A stretch of DNA of 64,000 nucleotides from Dipylidium caninum (lineage: Eukaryota; Platyhelminthes; Cestoda; Cyclophyllidea; Dipylidiidae). Under the pieces are notes generated by a model that ran no database searches, had not been told where the DNA came from, and saw only the letters and a list, made by a program, of their open reading frames with translations. Where the stretch lies: contig QEYB01001164.1 of the NCBI GenBank assembly GCA_017562135.1, positions 124,001 to 188,000 on the forward strand, written 5' to 3'. Shown piece after piece: positions 37,601 through 63,338 of this stretch (within the stretch, counting starts at the first letter, position 1; each line of letters opens with the position of its first letter). Both the position numbers and the translations under genes were made by a program.

Positions 37601-40600
37601 AGATCCGGTGGCAGAAGTGAATCACCAAAGGAGATCAAACCAACAGGTTTTGACTCAGAAGTATGGGGCTTATCACCTACACTAGGTCCTGCTCCTGGAT
37701 CGAGAGGCTATCTGGTACAATTGGGGCATCATCGCAACATGTCTTATTGGCGGCCTCATCATCAGCGTCCTCAACATCATCTGGAACACGAGGAGGGGAG
37801 CAGTTTGAAGAAGGCTGTGAACCAAGTAGTTGAAGGGCCGCATCAAACTGCTCCGGTGTGGTGTAGTCACGTGTAAAGGGGAAAAAAGTGTCGTCGCTAT
37901 CACCACCAGTTACATCGTCATCCACGTTTCGACCAAATGGTAGTTGAAAGAGATCTGCCATTTCAGCCTGTGAAGTCACTTCTTCCGTGTCATTCTGAGA
38001 TGGGCCATCAGGTTCTTTGTGATCCTCGAAACATTCAGTGACGGTATTCAGCTCTTTTTTGTTGGTTATGTCAGCATCCAAGTCATCTGCCTGATTGACT
38101 AGCGACTTGAGAAACGATTCCGCAGCATGCGTTGGGGTAGCGTCAAGATCAGCAGCGGTAGTTCCAAATTCTGCATCAAGATCACCAACTTTCTGCGTCA
38201 CATAGGTAAACGCTGCTTCCGTGGCTGCCTTTGTAGAAGAACTAGGAACCGGATCCGGAATCATTGCGGCCTCGAAATTAGCAAAACTATCGTAAAGGGA
38301 TTGCGAAAATTCACTCATTTCTGCAGCATTGGCCTCCACAATCGTACAAGTATCAGTATTGCTAGCAGCAATTGTAGTAGTTGGTACACCAGTACGAGAC
38401 CCCAATAACGAAGTAACAGGCACAGAAACTGCCGATTGGTTATCTCCAACACCATTTACCGAGCTTACTAGAGCAGCTTCTGCCAACAAGGCGTCAATTT
38501 TTGCATCACCCGTGCTCGTTTGCTGATTACCCGTTAAAACAGATTCCTCAATGACGGGTGACACATGTTCAATGGCCTGGGTTTCTTCGAACTCCGAGGG
38601 ACCAGAGGGAGGGACAGTTGACAACTGTATAAATTCGCTGATAACTCCGTTTGCATCATCCGTTAATTCAATCGTCGTTGGAGCTATATTAACCGTTTCG
38701 GTAGCAACAGCGGCACCAGTAACAGCAATATTGCAATCCACATCCTCACGGGCAACACGCATTGCGATATCAATAATGTCATCAGTCTCAGAAACCACGT
38801 CAACACCAGTGCCGTCATCCTTGATGTCTACAGTGGCCACTGGTTGTGGCTGTCCAATGATTCCCGTATAGGGCATGTAACAAGACCCGTCGCTAGTAAA
38901 AAATATTTCGCCCCCATTGGTTTGAAGGTACTCTGCCTGTTGAGTCGGGAAGGACTGCACATATTCGCCGCTGGGCACATTTGTCTGATAACCTGGTAAG
39001 AGAAATTGGCCGTTCGGCGCGCCTCCATTTGTGAATAAGACTTGTTGAGGAAAGCCATCGTTACTGCCATCAGCGGGAACGAGAAAGCCCGATTGGTAAG
39101 GATTACCCGCGTTTGCGATTAAATCACCCGTCTCAGCTTCCGATGGTTTAGTGTCTGCAGGAATTACACCACTGATTGGCATTGGGATAAGGCCATTGGA
39201 GGAACCTACTAAAATCGAACCAGTCGGAGCAAAGAACTGAGGGCCGTTTGGCCCTGACTGCATAATGGATTGAATAAACCCTCCGGGGACTGTGCTGGCG
39301 TCAGTGGAGATGAAGGCACCGGAGGCAGGATCAACGATATAACCGGTAGACTGGGGCACAATTGCAGTAGTAGTGGAGACAGCCACGGTGACGGGAGGCG
39401 GAGGGGGTGGGGGAGGGAGAGTTGCACTAAGATTTTTTCTACGATTGCGATTGCGAGAATTTGGTGAGTTTGTGCTCATTTTTCGGAGGATCGATGCGCT
39501 GCGTGCGTTGATGCTGGTGACCAGGGGGTTGGGATTAACGATTGGAGTATTAGCTGGAGCAATTGTCGAAGTCGGATTTGGCAAAGTCAAGGGGTTTGGT
39601 GCCACCGGTGCAGCGAAAAGTTTCCTAGCCGGTCGATTGACAGAGGCGGAACGCATAGCGGCAGTGGCAACCGAAGAGACTGGAACGGAACCTGCAACAG
39701 AGTTAGACGGCTTTGGTGCGATTGCGCGCATTTTTCTTGCCCCTGACAAAGCTGCTGACTTCATGCCCAAAGGAAGGGGGGCCGGGGCTGACACTGCAAT
39801 GTTCTTGGAGACGGACTCGGTGTTAGGCGCTGAGGTAGAGACTGGCGGCAGGGGTGATGTTGAAATGGGGATTATAATTGGTGCACCATTGTAGACCGCT
39901 CCGTTGTCCAGAATACTAGATATGGTTTTCAAAATCATTTGCGTAGAGAAACTAAGAGTGAGCACCTGTCCAATACGAGCTCCTTGGATGGGGTTGACAC
40001 GCAAGATGATAAGAGGATGTTCCGGTAAACATAAATGAACCGGACTAAGTTCACCGGTTGCGTTCAAAACCGTCAATTGTACATTAATATCTGTGGTAAA
40101 ATTAGCAGGAGCGACGCAAACCGGCTTAGGAGGCAGCGCAGCGGGCGTGCCCCACACTGCAGTAGGCACTGCAACTGATGGTGCGACTGGCGGTTCTGAA
40201 AGCGGAGGTCCAGTCAATTCGTTCACCGGTTGCGGATTCTCCGGTTTGCAGTCTTTAGGTTTTTCATCGTCACTGAAAAAGGAAAAAGTTTAAACAGTGG
40301 GTAAAACAAGAAAAATTGTAAAAGCTGCTAATTACACACCTTGGTGTTGGTAAAATTTTTGGTTCTTCAATCGAAGAAGAGGATGAAGATTGTATTTGCG
40401 GAGGCGGTGGAGTAGATGAAGAGACAACAGTAGGAATACTATTTTCTATCGACGAACTTGCGGCAATAGCAGGAGTGTCAGAAGCAGTCGACGACACAGT
40501 AGCAGTTTGAGAGGGGTTAACATCATTCTGAATAACGGCATTTATGCCTTCGGGTAGATTGGGTAAAACCAATTCTGCAGGGTCGTTCGAAACTGTCGCA

Positions 40601-42372
40601 GACGAAGTTGACTGGGCATTTAACGGATTCATTGATGGAGGGGATGACTCCGTCAGTGATGAGACAAGGTTTATAATTTTTGCTAAATCGCCTGAATAGG
40701 ACAAATGAGATTTAAGTGTGACGTTCATTTTCATGTTCATAAAATTGGCCAAATGCTTACCAGCTTTGGCAGCTTCCACAACTTCTGCGAAAACTTTGCC
40801 TTGGCCTTGATCTGAAATGTTGCCACTAGACGAAGGCGTTGTTGTGTCTGGTGAAGTTTGTTGCAAAGTGCCAGACTCATCAACAGAAATCAGCTCTGTT
40901 TGGGAGAAGCTATTTCTGTCAACAGCGTTACGAGGAGATGGAAGTTGATCTGAGTTTTTCACGTCTAAAAACGAGAGTATTCTTGTTGGGAAAACTCAGG
41001 TGTAGTAGACCAGTGTGCATGTGAGTGAGCCAAAAGGAGAGCCAAGTGGACAGGCGACTGAAAGGGGTGAGTTAAGCAGTGTGGTTACGTAAGATGGTTG
41101 TGCATATGTGGATCAACGACAAAAAGACTTTTTATGCGCGCTTACTTGAGATGTGCAGTGATACTACGCTACTAAAATGATTAATAAAGACAGGAGAAAT
41201 ATACTAAGCTCAATAATGTCAAAATGCGATCTTTAGGAAAGCATTGATATTGTTATCAATACATGAAAAAGATAGCACAATATACTGAGTGATAATTATA
41301 CCAGGTACTTTGAAAAAAATTGTGAAAAGACTTTCATATCAGCTGTCGACAACAGCGATTTGCGCGGTACATCAAACTGTAAGGATAGAATTCTGGCTCC
41401 CAACTGCAAATACTTTTAAACATCAGACGTAAGTACACTTCACATTTATTTTGCAGCAATTTACTAAAACAGATCGAAGTGACTTGAATAATCGCTCAGC
41501 TTCATTGTTGTAGCAAGATACTAACAAAAAGAAATAGAAGTAGTGTATTTTTTAATAAGTACTAACGGAAACGCTTTCCCTAATTAAAAGACGAGTATAA
41601 TAAAAGGATGTTAATAGTTGCATAGGCTGCTATCCAATCAGCTTAGCATATATGAAGCCAGGTTTTGCAGAATTTGTCAGGCAATACTAAGCATCGAATG
41701 TAAGGTCGCGTTCCATAACGATGTTTCAATAATGCCCAAAAGTAGGGATTAAAAACATGAGAATTTCACATTTCCAAATCGTTCCAATCCGACGTTAAGT
41801 ATGAGAGAAAACCAACAAGATGACGACGCATGTCTCAGAAATATTACGGATAATGAAAATTCAGACTCTCACATAGGTGGCTCTTAGGAAGTTGACAAGG
41901 AAACGATGCAAAAAGTAACCATCTATGGGATATACACCGGTATCAGATTTAAAAAAGCTAAGTACTAAAATATATAATTAGAGCGTTCGCCAAAGGTGGC
42001 ACCGAGGATCTCGAAATCCACAATAAGAGAAATGTAAATATTCTACAGGCAAATTCTAACAATAGTATTTTGTGAGCACAAATCAATATAACTCTTTAAT
42101 TAATGCAGGATTTTGACTAAACTATACTTCGGGTAAGCAGATATATAAACAGGTGACACCCATTGAAACGTATTATTGAACCCCAAACGTATGTAAATAT
42201 GGCACTTAAAGCATTTTTTTATCACATGAGGCGATTATGTATAGTTGGAAAAAGCAAATAAAGGCAATTTGGATGTATAAATGCAGCCGGGATGTACGAA
42301 ATATGTACCTGAAGGTGAAACCGGTAATTCCTGAAGTGAAATCGACTTGCTGAGAACTGCTTCTGAATCCAT
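31691..42372 (-). CDS. Very large Ser/Pro/Gln-rich, probably nuclear protein of unknown family
   Basis: Nine exons as read here: 42372-42309, 40964-40340, 40272-37683, 37653-36611, 36228-34758, 33839-33572, 33540-33117, 33038-32140, 32061-31691; 7,755 nt, about 2,584 aa. All junction phases agree. The first exon starts MDSEAVLSKSISLQELPVSP and joins DVKNSDQLPSPRN. The strongest sites are at exons 1-2, 2-3, 7-8 and 8-9; introns 37654-37682 (29 nt) and 33541-33571 (31 nt) and the acceptor at 36228 are weaker guesses. The protein is mostly disordered, rich in Ser, Pro, Thr and Ala. It has one ordered-looking block (around LTVLNATGELSPVHL, 39900-40110), basic nuclear-localisation-like runs (KKANRKRKMEH, PQRKRRES), an acidic patch (GGDDDDDEDDEEEEKD) and a long Gln/His-rich C-terminus. 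This make-up is common in transcription or chromatin cofactors, which is inference; no domain was recognised. Confidence 0.72.
31700..32960 (-). repeat. Gln-rich (CAG/CAA) coding region
   Basis: The last two exons of the large gene contain many mixed CAG/CAA runs encoding polyglutamine with interspersed His, Pro and Ala. Mixed codons make the runs less prone to slippage than pure CAG. On the plus strand the same DNA reads as ctg/ttg repeats. Confidence 0.7.
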
Positions 42373-44189
42373 TTTATTGTAAGGTCATCTGCATGGGAGA
42401 AAGGTATTAAAAGAGTATAATCAAAAATTAGGAAACATAATAATATAAGCGTATAAGCAAGTCGTAAGACTAGTGCATGCTTTCAAAAAGAAGAACCGTC
42501 AGAGACGATGACTTACAATAAAATACTAGTTAAGGAAATACTACATCCACTAAAACAAGTCCAATATGTGCCGTTGAGGCTGGGTTAGTGCGCCATAACA
42601 AGCAAGCAAATACTACAGGTCAGTTAATTACCAATTTAAACAATTACTCCCGAGTTGATGGAAATTGACGCCACGAAAAAACATTAAGCTCCGGCTCTTC
42701 TTAACGCTACCTTAGGTTTTGTATATTTTGTCTTTTATTTGGCTTATTATATAAATTACTAAGTTGGCCTAAGATTATTTTTTAATAATAGTATACCCCT
42801 ATTATTTCCGTATGCATGACTTGGAAATGTAATCGCGTACTTAAACAGAGTTGGTATATTATAGTGTTTGATCATAAAATTGTTAACATTGCCCACTTTA
42901 ATGGCCTTTGTTTTCAAAACCACTGCTTATCACATTTGTTTCACTTTGCATTTGATCAGCCCATCAAAACCTATCAATTTATAAGTGTCTGTGATCGAAA
43001 CCCCATTCTGGCCTTTCAGCCTTTCTACAGCCTGCCTTTACGCTAACGTTCAATGCATTTTCCCTATGTAATACTATCCTGCTATTTTAAATCCCGCTCA
43101 TACTTATTTCGCATGTATGTATCTCGAAATGTATCCTTATCAGCCTCATTGACAACGCATACAATGACCCTTTCACAAGTGAAGAGTGGACTAGAAAATT
43201 CCCACTCATGTCAAGGTTTACCCTTACATTCTTTGCCTCTGTATCAAATGCAGCCTTATCCCAATCACCATCAATACCGGCAATAGTACGCCCACTACTG
43301 TCGTTCGTTCTATCCCTCCAGTTTACCAATATTTAATTTGTTGGCACGCAAGAGAGTATATATGATGTTCTCATAGTTTGTGGTTGACGGGATATCTTAT
43401 ATTTAAATTCATTGAGCGAGCAAAATCTTCATCACTTTTCGATCCCTTCATATATTAGCGTGATTATAATGAAATACGTAGTTAGTTCGACACCAATATG
43501 GCCAGTACGGTCGATCGCCGTGCTCAGATACAAAAAATTTTTCAAATTGCCGAAGCAGGCAATTTTAGTCATCCCCAATTTATTCGAACGATATACCGTT
43601 GGGGCGACCCTACTTTTGTCTAAGTTCAAAAACTAAAATCATCGAACGAGCGACAACATTCGTCATCAACCGAATCACGTTGGTGAGGTTTAAGAAAATA
43701 TGCATTACTACGTGATTTAGCCTAAATAACAATTTTTGTTCATTCCCTTCTGTTGAAATGTGTTATTAGTGGCAGTTATTGTACTGGTTTAAAAAGTAAA
43801 TTTATCTTTGTCAAATTTGCTCCTGAAAATAACATTGTACCTTGCATTGCCACTTAATCATGAATAATCGTATTTCAGGTTAATCAAAAAAATATGGCAA
43901 AACAAGTCATTTATGAGAGGCGATGAAAATCATGCTATCACCATTAGTACATCGAATTCTCGAAGACACTGATGGTTGACGCTGCAATATTTGCCAAAGT
44001 TCTCAATAATTAACTCGTAGCAGCTTATCCGAGAGATAACCATGCAGTCAAAGTTTTTAGCATGTTATTTCATGATATCTATACTTGGAACATTGCCTAA
44101 CTCAAGTTTAAATGAGTTGGTTGGTGTTCAATAGGAATGTTGAAATTATAAGTAGTAGAGAACAAAATTTCGTCGGGCACCGGGCACTT

Positions 44190-44880
44190 ATTTACAATCA
44201 GTTTGTGTGGTGACATGGTCGAGTAAACACGTAAGTTTTATTGCCATGGTCAAGCTTAATTATGATTTCTATCTTTCCGTTAAAATATCCTTCTTCTAGT
44301 AATTGTGAAAGATGTCAAGGCCAACAATAGAAGAAGGTGGAGATTTGCGTCATCGTATGCTCTTTTTCTTCGGTCAAGGACTGAGTCCACACGAAGCAGT
44401 ACAAACAACTGACGACGCTTACGGTGGTGTTCATGCATGGTTAAAAGTTTAAAAATGCAGAAAATATGAGTCTCAGAGACGCTGGACGAAGGACACAACC
44501 TCAAAAATTAGCTGATGATATCTTGAATGCGATGGCGGATTTAGATCCTCGTCAACCTCTTCGGGAATTATCACCACAGATCGGTTGTCCATGATCTACG
44601 GGTGAGGATCATTCATCGCATGGAAAAAGCGTTTAGGCAAGAGATTTGGGGTTTCGCATGAATTGACGGAGACGACATTCGACCATCGACGTACAGTCTG
44701 TGTGTCTCTGTTGTTTCCATACGGGAACGTTTTGTTTTTGCGACGAAATCTAACTGAAGATGAGAAGTGGCTGCTATACAATAGCCATGCACGAAAAAAA
44801 TAGTGGCCTTCTCTCAGAGGAGCACCCATTCCAACAGTTCAAACAACGCTAACAATAGATAAGATCCCTCTTTGTGAGTA
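44190..44880 (+). mobile_element. Dead, truncated mariner-family (Tc1/mariner) transposon, copy 1
   Basis: The plus strand carries broken pieces of a mariner transposase in family order. A start near 44312 (MSRPTIEE) leads into LRHRMLFFFGQGLSPHEA, the N-terminal helix-turn-helix; then come MSLRDAGRR and DPRQPLREL, then HELTETTFDHRRTVC, and finally LTEDEKWLLYN at about 44750-44790. That last block corresponds to the mariner TGDEKW block with the first catalytic Asp. Stops and frame changes separate the pieces. The catalytic domain ends soon after, so the later Asp residues of the DD34D triad are missing. No terminal inverted repeats or TA target duplication could be recognised. It is non-functional. 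Confidence 0.78.
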
Positions 44881-47800
44881 GAGCACAAACAATAAACATA
44901 TTTGCCCTCGTCTCCTATATCACTTTCAACGAATTTCGAGTAGAGAATAACACTCGTAGGCTTGAGAAAGAATTAGAATATTTTGTGGATTTTGCCCCAA
45001 TGCACTCTTTCTTTCAGTAATTCGCATATTCTCAAACCATTATCACAAATACTCTCCATGCGAGCCATTGCATTGGCCTTCCTCCGAAAAACACATTCAC
45101 AAATTCAACATATTTGTGCGAAGGCGGAGATGGATGGGACACGAAACACAACAGAGAAGGCAAATTAAGCTCGCTCATGCTGATCCACTGACTGTCGCTG
45201 AAACCCTCTTGAAATGATTTATACTGGATTTCGATAAGTAAGACTTCTGCAAATATGAGTGACACGTCAAATTAGAGTCCCCAAAACAGACTAATAAAAA
45301 TTTCGACTCTCAAAACATGTCTTGCTGAATGTGTGATAGGGTTGAAGAACTATATGAAGTTGAGAAAGAATGAAACTTTGCACTTTCACTTCGAAGCTAT
45401 AAATTTGTGATGAAAGAACTGATTAAGACATTTTTGGCCAGACTAAAAGATCGTGTGATTTTAGGGCAAAATATGGGTTTTCTTGACATTCTGATCCTTT
45501 CAATACTTCATTACTTTCTTAAAACGCGTCAGTATGACTCTGGAACTCTAGTACATTTCCATCTTGGTTAACTGAGCCGGGAAAAGTGAAGTCGGCACTT
45601 CGGTTTTCGCAGTTGTTTTAATTCGCGCAGTGGTGAAATTCATTATGTTTGGCGTGGGCAGTCGCTTGTGGGCGAAGTCGCCTAGTTGCCGGTGGCGATG
45701 ACTGTTGTAAGAATTTCCCAACATAGTAAAATTCTATTGGAAACTTTTGATTCCTCCTAAGGATTTGGGGCAGGATTCTCGAGAACTCCGGCACGCTGCA
45801 AATCAGGGCAATTACTCCAGCATTTAATTTGCGAAGTCCTTCCCGGTTCTTGTGCCCCTGTTTCAATTTGTCAATTGTCATTTATTCGTTGCCTCCAAGG
45901 AAGTATGTTCAAAAGGTGTTACTTTTGGTAAAAATGCCTTCAAATCCAATGTACGCATATAAAAGGCAAATTGTGAATTAAAACGGAACTTCTTGGACAT
46001 AATGCGAAATAACATGCGATATTTACAAAGAGTCGATTTAGGAAGACAGTGTACTTGCACACAGTTTCCATTTGTTTGTAGGATGGGCAACTTTATGGCA
46101 TTGCGAACATGGGTGGTGCGATGCGGAATCCCTTGAAATCACTTGCTTTTGTCTGACCGACCTGGGAACAAACTTACGGACTAAAAAAGACTATTTTAGT
46201 TTTGAAGAGTCGAACGTGCACCGACTAACTTATCCACTTTAATAGTATAGTTCGATATTAGTCTACATTTTTGCAAAATGTAATTGTCTCGGTTAAATCA
46301 GCTAAAAGTAATGGGGATGTTTATTGTAGCGTTCCAGAGGCCTGTATGGGCGGAAGAACAGAGAAATGGGCATCAAACTGAACTAATAAGGTTTTGAGAT
46401 ATAACACATTTCGCCTCTCCTGCCGTCACGAGAAAGGTAGAATTCAAGGATTACTCTTAGTCCCCGCCTGAAGCAAGTGTTTGGGGTATAACAGGAATTT
46501 GCGTTGTTAACGGCACTCTTCTCCTAACTGCTGCATCTGATTGCAGTTGGGAAATGGCTTAGTCTTTTTGGCGCAAGCGAGGAGGGAATTGGCACGATTT
46601 GGTATATCCTTAGTTTTCCACTATTGTGGGCTCTGTGGTTGAGTAGGATTTCTTATGCTCTAAGTATGATTCAAGCAAACTCAGTGAATTTCTCACAGTT
46701 AGGATGGTAATACAAAGTCTTGTGAAGGATTCGAGTATTCGGAGGCGGGTGTCTAAATAACAAAACAGTTGCCCATGATCCACTGGAATCATTATGAGTA
46801 AAATGGGAGCAGATAGGATCTCACACTTTATATTTATAATGTTTTCGGCAGTTATATAATTGTGTTTAGCGACTATATATAGGGACAAGGTTAAAAAGTC
46901 CAACGAGGACCATTAATTTGTCATCATGTTTTGTTAATTATTTCTTGACAAATGTTCGTCACTATCCGTTATTATTAGTACGGATAGATATATTTTTTTG
47001 CTGTAAACGTGATCTCAGAGTTTTTCCACAGTATTACCTCGACGCGACTAGAAATCACACAAAAAAGCACAAAGTATTATGGAGTTGACTCCATGCTAAA
47101 ATTGGACGCTGTCTGCGTAGATTAAACAAATGTCCATCTATTAATGTCCACCCCTGTTATTCTTTTATAAGTTGATATACTGCGGTCTGAACCAAATAAA
47201 AGTTGTTACCCTTTTAAAACTCCATTTTTTTAATCTCGACACAAATGAAGGCGTCCGGCAAGTGGCCGACTCAGCCACCCGAAGCGTTTCTGCTCAAATC
47301 CCACCTTGTGGTTATCGCCATTCAATCACCCACAAAGCCCCTTCAATTTTGGTCTCGGCGACAGCAATTATGCATAGAAAAGCTACTTTCGTTTAGTGGA
47401 TGCCAGCTATTTCTTGAGTAAATCTATCATTGCGATGGGTTGCTTGTATGGACCGAGGTTTGGGCCTTGATTGTCGGCCACAGAGGTTTGATGTATGAGT
47501 ATCCTCGGTGCCTTTTCAGAGGCTTTATGAACATACCGTAAATTGAATTGAAGTCATTGTGGGTCTGCAGAAGAGAAGTAAACTTGTAAACATCAAATTA
47601 TTATTTCCCACACTTTCGTAATTAACTTTAATTTTAAGGTTAGATGACACATTTTGAGACTCCATGCCAAGCCTTTTTATATCAGTATGAAGTAAAAAGG
47701 CCTACACAGCTTGACTGTGGTGGAATGGGGATATTTACGATCCTCCAAAGCAGTCTGTTTCAAGTGTAAATTCGAGTTTCAGTAACAATCCGAGTTCGTT

Positions 47801-48450
47801 GGCAATAATAACATTGTTTCTCAACCAAGTAAGATGAGGGTGAAGCCACAGCGATGATGGTGTTTTGAATTAATAATCTAAACTTAACAATACTGTACTC
47901 AACTGGAAGTAGTGAGGTGACAAGAGTGGCATTTGAATGAGTTTGTAGGGTAAAAATTCAAAGCTAGGGAAGTTAGAATAATTTTCAGAGAGGCTGATAA
48001 AATGAGAGGAGGTGGCCATTGAAATACAATGGGGTGGTTCTTTGGTTTCACTAATTTCTGTCACTATGGCACAGACGAAAAGATTGGTATTTTCAAAACA
48101 CGTCCTATTTCCTCCTCAAAGCAATGTCAAGTGATTTTCAACACGGTCAGGTGTACCACTTTATCCAAATGTGGTAAAGGATTGCATGTAAATAAGGGAA
48201 AAATAGTGGGTGCCACATCTCCATAACACTACGGTCAATGTATATAGACACTGAACTTTTACATCTCACCTTTTTAACCACACATATCTCATAATTCTGA
48301 CCTAAAACAATGTATCGCATGGTGAAATAAGGGGACAGGCTGAACGCTTCCTCTAATTTACGGTGACTGAGGTACACGAGGGTGTTTTCGTTAGCCTCTT
48401 TAACCTCCCACCTTCCTCCAATTACCTCAGTCCTCTGCTCCACACCGTGC

Positions 48451-48493
48451 TGACGTCAGGACGTTGGATTCATAAGAAGGGAGAATGACGTCA
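48451..48493. promoter_or_regulatory. Pair of perfect CRE palindromes downstream of SIK
   Basis: TGACGTCA occurs at 48451-48458 and again at 48486-48493, start-to-start 35 bp, about 1.6 kb beyond the SIK stop. Two perfect CREB/ATF consensus sites this close are unusual; function is untested. Confidence 0.4.
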
Positions 48494-49850
48494 AAGCCTA
48501 CTGCACAAGTGCCCTCAAGGCAGAATGCTGCCAGTTCAACCCTTTCCTTGCGTGTTCATCTTCCCCGCCGTTCGCGCTTTCTCTGCCGTCCTCGCAGCCT
48601 TCCCTTTAATTGCGTCCACTTTCCCCTTGAATGCAGAGACACGAAAAGTTCACCCAATGTGTATTGGGTTCTTTTCAAAATCCTATCTTAATCGTTGCTC
48701 AGACTACAAACTCGACTTGGAAAGGATAAGAAGGCGAATAATTAAGTGAATATGCGGTGAGAGCACTCAACTGGGTTAGTTAGAAGTAGGGAAGAGGATT
48801 ACGCCCTTTCACTTTTTATGTAACGAGCCGAGACTGACCAGGTCGTCAACGCTTGGTGAGACTACTTTTCGGGTTCGCTGTGAAATATTTCGTCGATGAC
48901 AACAAATTTCGGCTATGTTGGATTTACTTAATCCCATGTTACAAAGTGTATCAGTTGGATGTCTTAACGGGTAACAGACACAGAATGAAAGGGACATGTG
49001 AGATTTGATATTTTAACTCTCCTCACATTGCTAAGTCAATACAAAAGTTGCCTCCCGATGTTCGCACCATGTGGAGAGAAAGGAGCGCTGGAGTAAGAGA
49101 GCATAACTTCGAGACTATTGCCAAGTCGAGTCTCAATTATCCAAAGTGGATTGAGATAGGGAACTTTTCTTTCAACTCCCAAGTCCCAGATTTCATTGGG
49201 AGCCTCCGTAATTGATCCCCACGCCCAGGCAATGGTGCCTTGTCCTTAAGTGTCCTATTCACTCCGAATACCGACAAGTTTGTGAGGATAATCGACTGTT
49301 GCACGGCAGAGAAGCATATGGTGAAGGAAATTTACCGCCAATAATTTTACATAAAAAGGCCCCGAGTTAAGTATATCCATCTGGACCACATTACCAACAT
49401 GTCCACATGAAGCACAAGACGCCAATCGTTTCTCCATACACTTGTTTTTATTTGCAGCTATAGTCTTATGGAGTTGATCCAGAAGTGTTCGCGCAGGGGC
49501 GAATGATGCGAACAACTCGATAACCCGTCCACTGAAGTTAGGATGTTCACCTTTCAAGAAACGAAGTTATCAGCACCTCTTCTACAAAACTGATACCCCC
49601 CTTACTAGTGGATTTTCACCGACGAAAAAACAAACATATAGCCCAATTAACTCAGAAAATTCCGTTTGTGTGAAATCCCTAGTGGATAACGTCACTTGAA
49701 AATATATCAACAAACCCGTAGGATTATTTCTTAATATCAGAGTGCCAAGGAACGAGTATTAACATCATAAGAAGATGGACACGAATGCGCCAGCTGACCT
49801 GTTCACCTCGAGCCAGCCATAAAGACGAAGGTTGATCTGGAATTCAACCG

Positions 49851-49871
49851 CCCCCCCCCCCCAAAAAAAAA
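49851..49871. repeat. Homopolymer junction C12A9
   Basis: Twelve C followed by nine A. Low-complexity sequence, also a likely place for sequencing error. Confidence 0.8.
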
Positions 49872-50024
49872 ATCAGCTAAGACGTGAAATGGAGCCATTT
49901 TTCATGAGGGCGACATACGCCATAGTATTAAGTGAATATATTTACACGAATACGAAGTGCATTTAGTAAGATCACACGAATAACCGGAGGGAAGAAGGAA
50001 ATCGGAGAGAAGAGGGAGGCCAAA

Positions 50025-50030
50025 TTTAAT
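50025..50030 (-). terminator. Possible poly(A) signal (ATTAAA) of SIK
   Basis: ATTAAA on the minus strand about 70 nt after the SIK stop. No canonical AATAAA was seen nearby. Confidence 0.35.
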
Positions 50031-50098
50031 GAATGAATGAGTAAATAAGGTAGATGAATGGATGAAAATGACGCATGTAAACACATGCTGGTGCACCC

Positions 50099-63338
<13,240 letters not shown>

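Larger units (their letters stand above)
42373..50098. other. Intergenic region with one mariner fragment
   Basis: About 7.7 kb between the start of the large Gln-rich gene and the end of SIK. It must hold the promoter of the former. Apart from the mariner copy at 44190-44880, the CRE pair at 48451 and 48486, and a C12A9 run at 49851-49871, I found no gene. Short ORFs here (e.g. 45618-45881, 47172-47396, 49255-49557) show no family resemblance and no splice partners. Confidence 0.5.

Noticed and set aside
45618..46090. Two adjacent minus-strand ORFs of 70-87 codons
   Set aside because: No recognisable motif, no consensus splice sites joining them, and composition like the surrounding intergenic DNA.
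49255..49557. 100-codon minus-strand ORF downstream of SIK
   Set aside because: It has two CxxC-like cysteine pairs but no recognisable domain and no splice continuation; not enough to call a gene.
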